The notes beneath the pieces were generated by a model, which saw nothing but the letters and a program-made list of their open reading frames with translations, searched no databases and had not been told where the DNA came from. From Ischnura elegans (lineage: Eukaryota; Arthropoda; Insecta; Odonata; Coenagrionidae), in contig NW_025791658.1 of the NCBI RefSeq assembly GCF_921293095.1, positions 1-64,000 of the forward strand: DNA of 64,000 bases, read 5' to 3'. Position 1 is the stretch's first letter; each line of letters opens with the position of its first letter. Shown piece by piece: positions 32,267-42,572 of the stretch. Both the position numbers and the translations under genes were made by a program.

Positions 32267-33110
32267 TGTCAGAGAAATAACCATTGCAAAATGTGTGTCT
32301 CCTGTGCCATATTGAAGACTTAGGATGCAAACTACTTTTTCAGTATAACCCAGCCTGAAATTTGCCAAGGAATAAGATGGCTGTGGTGTGTTATTTGGAA
32401 AAATACCATAACAGCAATTGGGATATCAGTGCTTGCATCCAATTTAAGCCAAATATTTTTTCATTTGGAATTTCATCCTTGGTGTGCATACTGCCTAATT
32501 CCATTTACATTTAATAAATATTATTGTAATAATGGAATATTGGAAGCTTATAAGTCTACTTTCCTCACGCACGTGTGCAAAGGATTGAATGTATTTTACC
32601 CATCGAGATCCGGTTGGTATGGTGGCTAGAGTGTTGGCTTCCCATCCAGTGGGCTTGGGTTTGATTCCCCCGGGGTTGGTAGTGGCAGACAATTTTCATA
32701 GACTGCCCAATTCCTGCTTGAATGAAGTGGAGTGTGGACATTTCAAGCAAAACACTCTGTCCGTCAGATGGGACGTTAAGCCGTGGTCCCCCTCGCACCT
32801 TTCGTTAAGAGCAGGCTAATGCCTACGCCGGGTTTCTCTCCACCCTTCCTTACCTACCCCTTCCCTCATGGTGCAAATGACCTCAGCTGTCAATCGACTC
32901 CTCCATATACCATACCATATCTTTTACCCACCTTCACTTTGGCCATGAAAATGTATTAATTGCCAATGTTGAAGTAAATTTATCAATATTATTAATAAAC
33001 TCAATTCTGACCTTTTTTGAGATCGGTGATCCACATGGCTGACCTTGCTTCTCAAGCACAAGAGGTTGAAATGAATAATCCTTTTCCTTCGAGAACAGGA
33101 AGTCCAAAGA
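32267..33110 (+). repeat. duplicated block with intact SINE, paralog of 25.5-26.9 kb
   Basis: Matches 25560-26880 on both sides of the SINE and ends in block B. No zinc-finger gene follows within this block. Confidence 0.78.
32611..32935 (+). repeat. tRNA-derived SINE
   Basis: The head GGTTGGTATGGTGGCTAGAG (box A-like) is followed by GGGTTTGATTCCC (box B-like) 45 bp on, then a body with GACGTTAAGCCGTGGTCC. An interrupted second copy is at 25905. No CCA-type intact tRNA gene. Confidence 0.7.
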
Positions 33111-33181
33111 ATCCACAGGGACATCAAAGGATGTGACGTCCATCTTTAAAGAGCAAAAGAAAATATTTTAATAGTCTAAGA

Positions 33182-33365
33182 CAGCGGTTCCCAAACAGGG
33201 GTCGCGACCCCCAGGGGGGTCGCGGGCCGTTCGGAAAGGGGTCGCGAGATGTGCGAATAATAAAGTGAACTATGTACTTAAACTTAGACAACCATTTTTA
33301 GGGGGTCGCGGCTAAAACGTATGGGCTAAAATGGGTCGCAGAAAGAAAAAGTTTGGGAACCGCTG
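33182..33365 (-). mobile_element. hAT-like MITE CAGCGGTTCCCAAAC, copy 2
   Basis: 184 bp with inverted ends CAGCGGTTCCCAAAC and exact duplication GTCTAAGA (33174-33181, 33366-33373). Nearly identical to 8382-8566 in the opposite orientation. Confidence 0.95.
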
Positions 33366-33373
33366 GTCTAAGA

Positions 33374-34073
33374 AACCAAAAGAAGTTTTCAGAAATCAAT
33401 GGAAAATAACCATTTTTCATGAGGATTACCTATTTAGTTAATGCCAGTTTACAGAATAAATTTACAAAATATACACGGTGTCCCATTTATCGTGACCACC
33501 CGAAATAACTTTTTGTCCAGATGCAAATTCAAAAATGTGTCAAGCAAATGTTCATTAGCCATGAGGGGATAATTAACCAGCACGATTGCCTTCCTTGCAT
33601 CTTTGTTATAAACAAAGATACGAACAGCAGTACGTATTTTTTAAATGGCACCCTATATTTTTTATTCGGCAATTCATTTACTCTCCTAAAGACTTATTCA
33701 AAAATGTAGCACAGTGGAGCATTAACATAAACACTGGAGTTATTAAAAATGACTGACACTCTAGTGATTAGTGCAGGTATGTACAGGGTTATTGGAACTA
33801 CTCCAATTGCTGACGTTGACGGTGAACCAATGAAAACATAGTAAAATGCACACCAACCATCGTCCGTTGAAGAGCTGTGTGAGTACAATGTACTACACAA
33901 ACACAGTGAATGTAGACATGCTACTCATCTATGGGGAATGTAAGTTAGTAGAACAGTAATTGCAATACTGCTATCTTATTTACAATACGGGTACATTAAG
34001 TACAGCAGCAGTCCTTTTAAATTCCTGCTGTCTACTGCTCAGTAGTACGGTATTCGACTGTAAAGTCCTCCTC
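33374..34073. other. unassigned sequence
   Basis: GGTGTCCCATTTATCGTGAC at 33478 looks like a transposon end but no partner end is seen. No coding sequence. Confidence 0.35.
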
Positions 34074-34802
34074 AAGGATTATTAATACCTTATCAAACGA
34101 AGGAAACTTTCCAGCCATTGGCAATTTTAATAAGTGATTATTAGGAGATGTTTCCCTGAGCTCTGTGCCTCATACATGCATTAGTAATCTCAGACAATGT
34201 AAAACTCCTACCTACTCGTATAGCATCTGGGTCCCTGTGACGTCACGTGGAGTGGCATCGCATGGGCGCCAATCTGGCCTTTACAAATGTGGTTAAAGTT
34301 GACCATTAACATTCGTCTAAACTGAGATTTCTAAAACCAAATAATTTGTACATTTTGAATACACTAATGGTGGGTAACAAATCGCAATCAATGCCTTTCG
34401 TTTTCTTTGATGAAAGTAACTACCCTGTTGTCGTGATTAATGCAACAGTTTGGCATTGACCGGGTAAACAATTTATTTTAATTATTTTTGCTGAGTTCAT
34501 AATTTACATTTAAGCGTATGTTTGTAAAGTGATGTAATATTTGAGGCTATTGCTTGAAAAAATAAATTTTTCATAAAGCTACTACAGCAATTAATTTTTC
34601 CCTCATATACATGCACTGTTCTGCCTGGATTTATACGATAACAGAGGATTATATTTCTTGATGGTTCTGGGACACACAGTTTTATCAATTTAAAAGCCTG
34701 CCTCAATGCGTCTATTCAAAATCTTAAAACGTGAAATGCGCACTCCAGGAGTAACAATCTTTCGATTTTGGCAATTAAATAATAATAGGAAACCACCGTA
34801 TT
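34074..34802. mobile_element. AATAGGG MITE, copy 4, rearranged
   Basis: The right half (34074-34429, plus orientation, ending ACTACCCTGTT) is followed after 286 bp by a left end in inverse orientation (34716-34802, ...AGGAAACCACCGTATT). The two outer parts are therefore inverted relative to each other. Confidence 0.75.
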
Positions 34803-34925
34803 ATCCTCTCTGTGTGGAGTGGCATGATGCCAAGAGGTGAAAAAGAGGACAGGACCCTTATGTAGCACAGGCGTTTGGGCCATCATTGGGGAAAGGTTTC
34901 ATCGCCAATGAAAAAGGCTGATTAA

Positions 34926-35237
34926 CACGTTGTGTACCGGGGTATTTAAATTCCTAGGAATGCCGATCTTGGGTGGAGGTATTGACACTGGAAATATGCC
35001 TTTGGTTTAAACATGGTTAAAAAGCTAATGTTTAGAATATAACTTTACTGAATAAAACGTTCTGATGCATCAATTCTTTATGAATAACGAACAACGACTG
35101 AAAACGTACTAACGAATACGTATTGTACGCTTTAAAAGTGTTTAGGTTGACGCGCCTAAATGACGAGAATCTTCGTCATCCGTCCGGAACTTTCGAAAAA
35201 AAAATGACAAGAATTCTCGCCATCCGCACGCAACGTG
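34926..35237. mobile_element. TTAA-target MITE CACGTTGYGTACCGG, copy A
   Basis: 312 bp between TTAA at 34922-34925 and 35238-35241, with inverted ends CACGTTGTGTAC / ...GCACGCAACGTG. Carries ATGACGAGAATCTTCGTCAT and AATTCTCGCCAT motifs near the right end. Confidence 0.82.
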
Positions 35238-35529
35238 TTAAGGGGAAAAAAATAGGACACTTGAAAAATAACGACAATTTGTGTATTTTTTTGTGGATCT
35301 AATTTATTCAAGCAATTTTTGCATTACCAACAAAACTCTTTTCATAATTTTTTTTCCGAGGCAATGTTTACTTTTGATTTTCTCTGCAGTCCACTGAGAT
35401 GAAATTAGAGGATATTCCCGTTCTGCATTTGTATTCTTTATTTCAAGCAAATTTAGGACTATTTAGTCCTTTCTTACTATTTACTTGTTTAACAATTTCT
35501 CATAAATCCATGCCATGGGTGCAGGTGAT

Positions 35530-35605
35530 AAATCCACCCAGGCGGGATTCAAGCCCACGACCCCTAGAGTAGCAGTAGGGGACGTTACCCCGGTGCCACT
35601 GACAG
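35530..35605 (-). repeat. tRNA-like SINE head
   Basis: On the minus strand, TGGCACCGGGGTAACG (box A-like) is followed by GGGCTTGAATCCCGC (box B-like). Could be a tRNA pseudogene or a SINE head; no clover-leaf was verified. Confidence 0.45.
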
Positions 35606-35748
35606 AAAATTTGAGAAGTTTTGAATGGCTTTTATCAGATTTACTATGCATATAATCATTATTTCCAAAATGGAGGACATTTTCTGAATTGAAAAAATCT
35701 GTAAATCCCCCTAGCAAGCCTAACTGGCACTCGGTTGATCTTAGTGTG

Positions 35749-36411
35749 AATAGGGTGGTATCCTATTATTTTTTTAATTGCCTAAATCGAAATATTATTA
35801 CTCTTGGAGTACGTATTTCACGCTTTTAGATTTTTAAATGACGATATCTATTTTTCGCGATTAAATGAGAAGTGAAAAATTTCAAGCTCGCGAAAAGTAT
35901 GAATGCCGGGGACACTCCCGTGTGACGTCGTTCTGGTACCCGCTGCCGCAACTGAGGTGACATTGGGGCGAGGCTATGAGCACTGATACGACGCAGGATG
36001 CTAGCAGGTGGGAGAGTACCATGCTAGCTGGTAGCGCTTGGCTTCAATAAGGATTATTAATATGTACCTTATCAAACGAGGAAAGCTTTCCGACCTTTGC
36101 CAGTATTAATAAGTGATTATTAAGACATGTTTCCCTGAGCTCTGTGTGCCTGATGCATGCATTGGTAATCTCTGACGATGTAAAACTCCCGACTACTAGT
36201 ATAGAAACTAGGTCCCTGTGACGTCACGTGGAGTGGAATCGCATGGACGCCAATCTGGCCATTTTCAAATGCGGTTAAAATTGACCATTGCCATTCGTCT
36301 AAACTGGGATTTCTAAAACCAAATAATTTGCATATTATGAATACACTAATGGTGGGTAAAGAATCGCAATCAATGCCTTTTGTTTTCTTTGATAAAGGAA
36401 ACTACCCTATT
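35749..36411 (+). mobile_element. AATAGGG MITE, copy 5
   Basis: Complete: AATAGGGTGGTATCCT ... AAGGAAACTACCCTATT, 663 bp, with the TGTGACGTCACGTGGAG block. Confidence 0.9.
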
Positions 36412-37055
36412 GCGTAACTTTGGGTAAATCCGGCCCTGTTCACCATAGTTCGCACTTTTATAGCCACTCGACAGGCCTCTTCAGAGACCGTAGGATCTAA
36501 TCTAAAAACATTTCATCTAATCTAAAAATATTTCATCACTTCTCTAGAAGTTGGTAACATTGATTACTTTCACACCGATTAGGCGCCAAATAAGGGACAA
36601 GTGGTCTCACAATGCATCCTTTTTTAACTTCTACCGTTTTCAAATTTATATTATAAAAAAGATGAGTGTCCTCCTAGCCAAATGCACAGCTTGGAATTAA
36701 GGCTAGGGGGGGTTTTAGGCGCAACTAATACTTACGGATGCCTGGGGGTGTGGCATACCTGCCAGGGTGAGCGGGAGGTGTGTCAGCCAGAAAAAAGTCG
36801 AGAGGTCAGTGGTTGAGCGAGGGTCAGGGGTTCACCTAGAGGTCTCAAATTTTTCAGGCCTTATTTATGATCGGTCCCACAACTTTTTTTCACTGGGCCA
36901 GATGGATTTGAGAAAAAAATCGATTTTTGCGATCCACCCTATTATACCCTTATGGGGCCTATGACGGTTCTTTCGATTCCCCCACCGTGTCGCCAGTAAG
37001 AAGGGTTCTCCTTTTGGCCCATTGTTATCAATTGCATCATTAAGGAAGCAGTCAT
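36412..37055. other. unassigned, with a hAT-like MITE fragment
   Basis: 36689-36787 is a reverse-orientation fragment of the CAGTGGCGCAGC family (AATTAAGGCTAGGGG ... GTGAGCGGGAGGTG). The rest is unassigned. Confidence 0.5.
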
Positions 37056-37611
37056 AATAGTGTGGTTTCCTATTATTTTTTTATTGCCTAAATCGAAAGA
37101 TTATTACTCCTGGAATACGCATTTCACGCTCTTAGATTTTCGAATGACGATATCTATTTTTCGCGATTCGCGCAAGGCTATGAGCGCTGATACGACGCAG
37201 GATGCTAGCAGGTATCAGAGTACCCAGCTTGGTGGTAGCGCTTGGCCAAAATAAGGATTATTATTACCCTATCAAGCAAAGGAAACTTTTCGAACTTAGG
37301 TATTTTTAATGGGTGATTATTAAGAGATGTTTCCCTGAGCTCTGTGTGTCTCATGCATGCATTGGTAATGTCAGGCGATGTAAAACTCCTCTCTACTCGT
37401 ATAGAAACTAGGTCCCTGTGATGTCACGTTGAGTGGTATCGCACAGGCGCCAAGCTGGCCTTTTTCAATTGAGGATAAAATTGACCATTGCCATTCGTCT
37501 AAACTGGAATTTTTAAAACCAAATAATTTGTATATTATGAATACACTACTGGTGGGTTACGAAACACAATCAATGCATTTCGTTTTCTTTGATGAAGGAA
37601 ACTACCCTATT
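37056..37611 (+). mobile_element. AATAGGG MITE, copy 6
   Basis: AATAGTGTGGTTTCCT ... AAGGAAACTACCCTATT, 556 bp. An internal segment near 37160 is shorter than in the other copies. Confidence 0.88.
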
Positions 37612-37879
37612 ATTGAAGTGTAGTATCCTCAGACTTATGTTTGTTTCCATTCGCGAGCGTCAAGTGGTGTGCCTATCCTGCAGGATGTCCAACCGCTTTA
37701 GATGTCATTAACCGATTCGCAAACATTACACATTCTTTTTTTCATTCGAATTATTTTCAGATTAGAAGTTAAACTATCCACTTGGAATTTTCAGAAAATA
37801 TAGGTAGGCCCTGCTCAAAACTTCAAATATGGAAAGTTGACCTTGGTATTTTCTCAGATGCAATTTTTCAGAGGAGACA

Positions 37880-38789
37880 ATTTTATAGCGTAGAATACGT
37901 ATTCGTCAGTACGTTTTCAGTTGTTGCTCGTTATTCATAATGAATTGATGCATCATAACCAGGGTTGATTGATTTAAATCACTTGATTTTTGTTTAAAAA
38001 AATCAGGTGATTTAAATCATAATGTGATCTATATGTTTGATTTTTAAAGAGTCAAGAAAAGGAAGCTGTAAGTACATAATTTTGATTTTTATTTCTTAAT
38101 TAATACAATGAATCGACATTTATCAGCACAATGGCTCTTAAATAGAATTGATACTGTAGGAATGCATGTAACATGAAAAAAAAAAAAAAAATGGCTTTGG
38201 TTAGAATACTAGTGTATCCGTTGAAAAAAAATTGTTTTCTGATTTGACTTCTAAGCGTAGGCACCATACAAAGTTGCAATTACAGAATTTTTCTAAACTT
38301 CATATGCTTTAGAACCGCATAATATAGCACATTTGATACTTCCAATGGCAATTTTATATCATGCTGGCGTAATTTTTAATTTGATACCATTGGCATTTCC
38401 ATAGTTCTCTGCCCCTGATTGACTAAATGTTGTATTAAGTTTAGAGTAAGTTGCCTCTTATTGTTTCTGCAAATGATCATTCTGCAATATGTAACCCAAA
38501 TAGTTAGTTTTGCAAATAACTGAATTTTTGATGAATGGAGATTCATAAAAATCTCATTTAAATCAATAAAATCCGATTTAAATTTAAAAAATCAACAAAT
38601 ATGATTTTTTTTGGAAAAAAAATCATGATTTTTATCAACCCTGATCATAACGTCTGATTGGGTAAAGTTAAATTCTAAACATTTAGCTTTTCAACCATGT
38701 TTAAACCAAAGGCATATTTCCAATGTCAACACCTCCACACAGAATTGGCATTCCTAGGAATATAGGTAAATACCCCGGTACGCAACCCA
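37880..38789 (-). mobile_element. TTAA-target MITE CACGTTGCGTAC family, copy C, interrupted
   Basis: Reverse copy ending CCCGGTACGCAACCCATTAA (TTAA at 38790-38793). The distal end is truncated near 37880, and it is split by a hAT-like MITE. Confidence 0.72.
37960..38643. mobile_element. hAT-like MITE CAGGGTTGAT, duplication ATCATAAC
   Basis: 684 bp, starting CAGGGTTGATTGATTTAAATC and ending ATTTTTATCAACCCTG. Exact 8-bp duplication ATCATAAC (37952-37959, 38644-38651). Copies A and B of the host MITE show the uninterrupted site. Confidence 0.93.
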
Positions 38790-38793
38790 TTAA

Positions 38794-39686
38794 AAATCTT
38801 CAGGCCCATAAGTTTAGGACCTATGGCAGTATTATGAGTCCTGACAAAGTTTTGATCAATGTCTTTACAAGTTCTAGTGTTGTGGCCGTGGTAGAGGTCA
38901 TTTGATGGGTACTGAAGAATGTTATTTTTTACAATCATACTAATGACATTGATATACTATATGCATGAAAGTGGCAGGATGCACAGTTTTTTAAAAAGTG
39001 GAAGACATGGTGCATCATAGGGGGCATTGCACATCAGCCTTATATGTAATGTGCTTTTATAAATATTTGAAAAGTACTTTGCGGCCCGCGGTTATACAGA
39101 GGAGTGTAAAGCACAGAAAAAAAATAAAAAGGCACGGTTGAACGCGAGTATCAAATAATTTAATAACACAAGAAACAGTCAATTTACAAAAAAAAATAAC
39201 CTTTCTGAACTGTGGTAGCCAGGAAACCAACTAACAGACTCGGGGGAAAAGGCGAGGTTAGAAACAGGGATGGAGGATTGTTACCTTGGCTGTAGGAGTA
39301 AGAGGTGGTCGAAAAAGGTGCCTTTGGTTGCCTCCCAGGAGCAGCTCTTCTCATGCCCAAACACTCGACAAGAGCTTCAGAAAAACAATGCACACTGTCA
39401 CGGACAAACATTCCCTTATACATACCTTGATGATGGCACGAGTTGCCGAAACCATGGTCGGTTTAAATAAAAGTGTGTAGAAACAGACAAGTGGTTTTGC
39501 TTACAAGGAGACGTCGCCAAAGCGATGTTCGGGATCTGGATGCGGTTGTTATTTTCTGAAACTATATAGGGAAGATAGAAAAATGATCACGGCTTTCTTC
39601 CACATAGGCCCGGGTTCGAGAGATACTCGCATGTAAAGATTTCGCACAGCATGAGATCCCTTGAGTAAGAACTTTTTCTTAACTAT
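38794..39686. other. unassigned sequence
   Basis: AT-rich with no convincing coding sequence or element ends. Confidence 0.35.
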
Positions 39687-39749
39687 GGCCGTGGCGGTGC
39701 GGTCTAGGGCGTTTGTCCTTTAACCTCTAGTAGGTGGATTCGAGTCCCA
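39687..39749 (+). repeat. tRNA-like SINE head
   Basis: GGCCGTGGCGGTGCGGTCTA (box A-like) is followed by GGATTCGAGTCCC (box B-like, 39736). The sequence after it is unrelated to a tRNA 3' end. SINE or tRNA pseudogene. Confidence 0.45.
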
Positions 39750-40069
39750 ATGTTGACAATGTTTTTTTCTCTCTTCTGATTTTCGAAATCACTGTTACAT
39801 TTTATCCCCATTCGTTTCATTTAGTTATTTCGCGATTTTTAAAATTCAATATCAATTTATGGATTTTAAACGAAACTCCGAATTGTGCCTTACCACACGA
39901 ATTAGAGGACGTATATAATTACTTACACTTGAATTTCCGTGTAACGTGCTCACCATGAACGATTGGGAACGATTAATGAATAGATGTAAAATTGGTTAAC
40001 TGATGCAGAGGTATGCATCGGTGCACATGATGAGCACGTAACATGGAAATTTATGTGCACGTGTAAAGG

Positions 40070-40140
40070 CCGTATCACACTAGCGACTGCGACCGCCGCT
40101 GCGACCGCGATTTCGGCTGCGGCTGCGACTGCACCCCATC
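40070..40140. repeat. GC-rich inverted, triplet-like tract
   Basis: CCGTATCACACTAGCGACTGC ... GCGACTGCACCCCATCACAC: a run of GCGACNGCGACC-type motifs with partial inverse ends, perhaps the end of a DNA element. Confidence 0.35.
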
Positions 40141-41368
40141 ACACATGTTTATATATACTCCAACTTGCTGTATTTGTAAAAAACACAATCATATTCTCTG
40201 TAAGAACTGCGATATACACAGTTACAACACAAGGTGTAAAAGAAATATTCACACAATACCATATTCACATAATACACCACACAAAGCCATACAAAATTAC
40301 ACCTTGAGGGCCCACACAAAATGGCACTGAAGTGCTACAATAAACTACCCGAAAATATAAAATCAATAGAGAAATTGGAAAAATTTAAAAAAAGAGTAAA
40401 TTTATTATTGATAAACGAGTGTCATTATGATATAAATGAATACCTAGGAAATTGATTATTGTAAGATAAATTCATATGTGCTAAACGAGTTTCTGATGTA
40501 CAGTGGAACCTCGTTAAAGCGAGTACGGGCTATAGCGACACTCCCGCTATTACGAGAGATAGCCGATGCACCGTCAATTGACCCTATAATGAGCGTGTTA
40601 AAAAATTCGTTTTAACGAGACCCATGGGGATTACTTTGAAGGGGGCAAAATAGATATTCATGAATAAATAAATAATTTTTGAAAAAACACAAAAGTCGCG
40701 ATATTTTTTGAACACACCTCGTATGTACCTATATCTAATATATATATATAATAAGCATGTTAAAAAATTCGTTTTTACGAGACCCTTTCGGCGTTGGCTC
40801 TCGCCATAGCGAGGGTTTCACCGCCGGAAGACGACTCCTTAACCTCTGTAACTGCTAGCGATCTGTTAGAAATGAAGTTAATGGAGTGCTCAGTCTCAAA
40901 TTTATGTGGTAAACTGTCGTTCGATAAATATAATGATTGACGAAACAATGCTTTGCATGATTTTTATTCAGAGCGGCGCTTATAAATTGTTTGAATAGTT
41001 AGTCGTTATTTGAGTAAGGAAATTTAGTGATGCAAAAAAACATCGCCTTTCGTCTGGATTTATGCTTACGTTTATCGGATAGATGTTTATCTGTCGCCGC
41101 ACCACTCCTGTTCCTGTATATCTGTTCGCAACAGGTATATTGGCTATTATTTGCTCCACCTCCGGTAAAGCGACAATTCGCTATAGCGAGTGTTTACTAG
41201 TGCACCGTGGGGTGTCGTTATATCGAGGTTTCACTGTATAATATTTTACTATGTTGTGATACGTGTATGTGTATTGTAACAAATGATTTAAGATTTATAT
41301 TTGACTTGCCCTATACTTGTAACATACGAGTATCACGACCAATAAAATTTATTATTATTATTATTTAT
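40141..41368 (+). pseudogene. CR1/Jockey-like LINE 3' end
   Basis: Broken frames read NCDIHSYNTRCKRNIHT, then KCYNKLPENIKSIEKLEKFK and INEYLGN-stop, followed by a 3' untranslated region and an ATTATTATTATTATT tail. Split by the pogo-like element 40501-41236. Same type as the 10345-12207 element. Confidence 0.75.
40501..41236 (+). mobile_element. pogo-like MITE CAGTGGAACCTCG, copy A
   Basis: CAGTGGAACCTCGTTAAAGC ... TATATCGAGGTTTCACTG between TA dinucleotides. About 150 bp longer than the others because of an internal insertion near 40630-40770 that repeats the AAAATTCGTTTTNACGAGAC motif. Confidence 0.88.
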
Positions 41369-42478
41369 TCATGAAAATTGGCATACTTATGGGGAAAGGT
41401 CCTAAGTTTTGTCAAGTACAAGCAAAATTTTACAATTTAGAACTCCTGACCTCACAATTCTCGGTCCAAACCAAAATTTTGAATTTGCCTTAAGGGGTTT
41501 CAATGTTAAAAAAATCGAGGTAGAAAAAAGTCTGAATTTCATTGACCAAGATGTCAATTCTTAGGTTTTTGGACACGAGGAAACCGAAAATAACACTTTT
41601 ATTCACGAAAATTCAACCATTGACCCAGAAAGGTCACATTCAAGGTTATAGGGGTGGCAAAAAGAATAGCATACCAACGAAGGTGTCTATCCACAGGTTT
41701 TTAAGGATGCCCAAGTCATTGATATTGTCCAAATACCCGTATTATTCACTAATCGACCTCAATGGTTAACACAGAAGTCAAAGGTCATAGAGGTAAACAT
41801 CGTGACAACCAACGTGTCGATTCATAGGTTTTAAAGGTTGCCCAAGACAGTTTTGCAGTTCATAGATCCAAATTGTTGATATTTTGACCTCTGAAGGTCA
41901 TCATGGGGGTCAATGGTCATAGAGGTATGTGTTGAAATATCAGAGAAATGGATGTGTCACTTATTTTGCATGAAAGTCCTGAAGCTTTGAAACTAATTTG
42001 CTGTTAAGTGCATAATTTAGGTTCATGTCTGATTTTTTTCCATAAACCATTGTTCACTATATGAAGGACATACTTCTGCAGAAGAGGACCAGGAAAAAAT
42101 CACAACTCCACTATTACAGTAACACGATTTTTCCTAGTATATTTATCATTTTTGCTGACAATCCATTACATATCATTCATGATTATATTCCTTCAGTTTC
42201 TAGCAAATCCGTAGGCGTGTGTGTCCACCTTGTTCGATAGAACACCATTCTCTGATCCACACAATCCAACGCTATATACAATCACGCAACTGGGAGACAA
42301 AACAATTACATCAATTTGTACAAAAAGGCAGCCTTCACCCCCCCCCCCCGCACGTTTGGGCGCATCTGGGAACAATAATCGCAGCTTCCCGTTCCGGGAT
42401 AATGCGTCCGGTTATGCACCAAAACAGTCTGTGAAGGCATCGCAAAAACTCCATTCCCGAGGAGCGTGCCGCAGGTTG
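41369..42478. other. 3' untranslated region of ZNF-4 and/or unassigned repeat
   Basis: Lies 3' of the ZNF-4 stop. 41390-41960 has loosely repeated AAGGTCATAGAGGT and TAGGTTTTNAAGG motifs, suggesting an old tandem array. No polyadenylation site assigned. Confidence 0.35.
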
Positions 42479-42572
42479 CTAGTGCTTGCGCAGGTGCAAC
42501 TTGTAACTGGATGGGTTGGCGAATCTCATGAGACAAACTTTGCACTCGTACGGCTTCTCTCCGCTGTGCATC
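42479..42572 (-). CDS. ZNF-4 terminal coding exon (finger 7 and stop)
   Basis: The acceptor TTTCAG/G is followed by [10 protein letters not shown], one finger ending His-Leu-Arg-Lys-His, and TAG at 42481-42479. This is too short to stand out as an open frame, but it completes the phase and the finger linker of the preceding exon exactly. Confidence 0.88.

Noticed and set aside
35530-39749. Functional tRNA genes at 35.5 and 39.7 kb
   Set aside because: Box A/B-like motifs are present but the 3' acceptor side does not pair convincingly; more likely SINE heads or pseudogenes.
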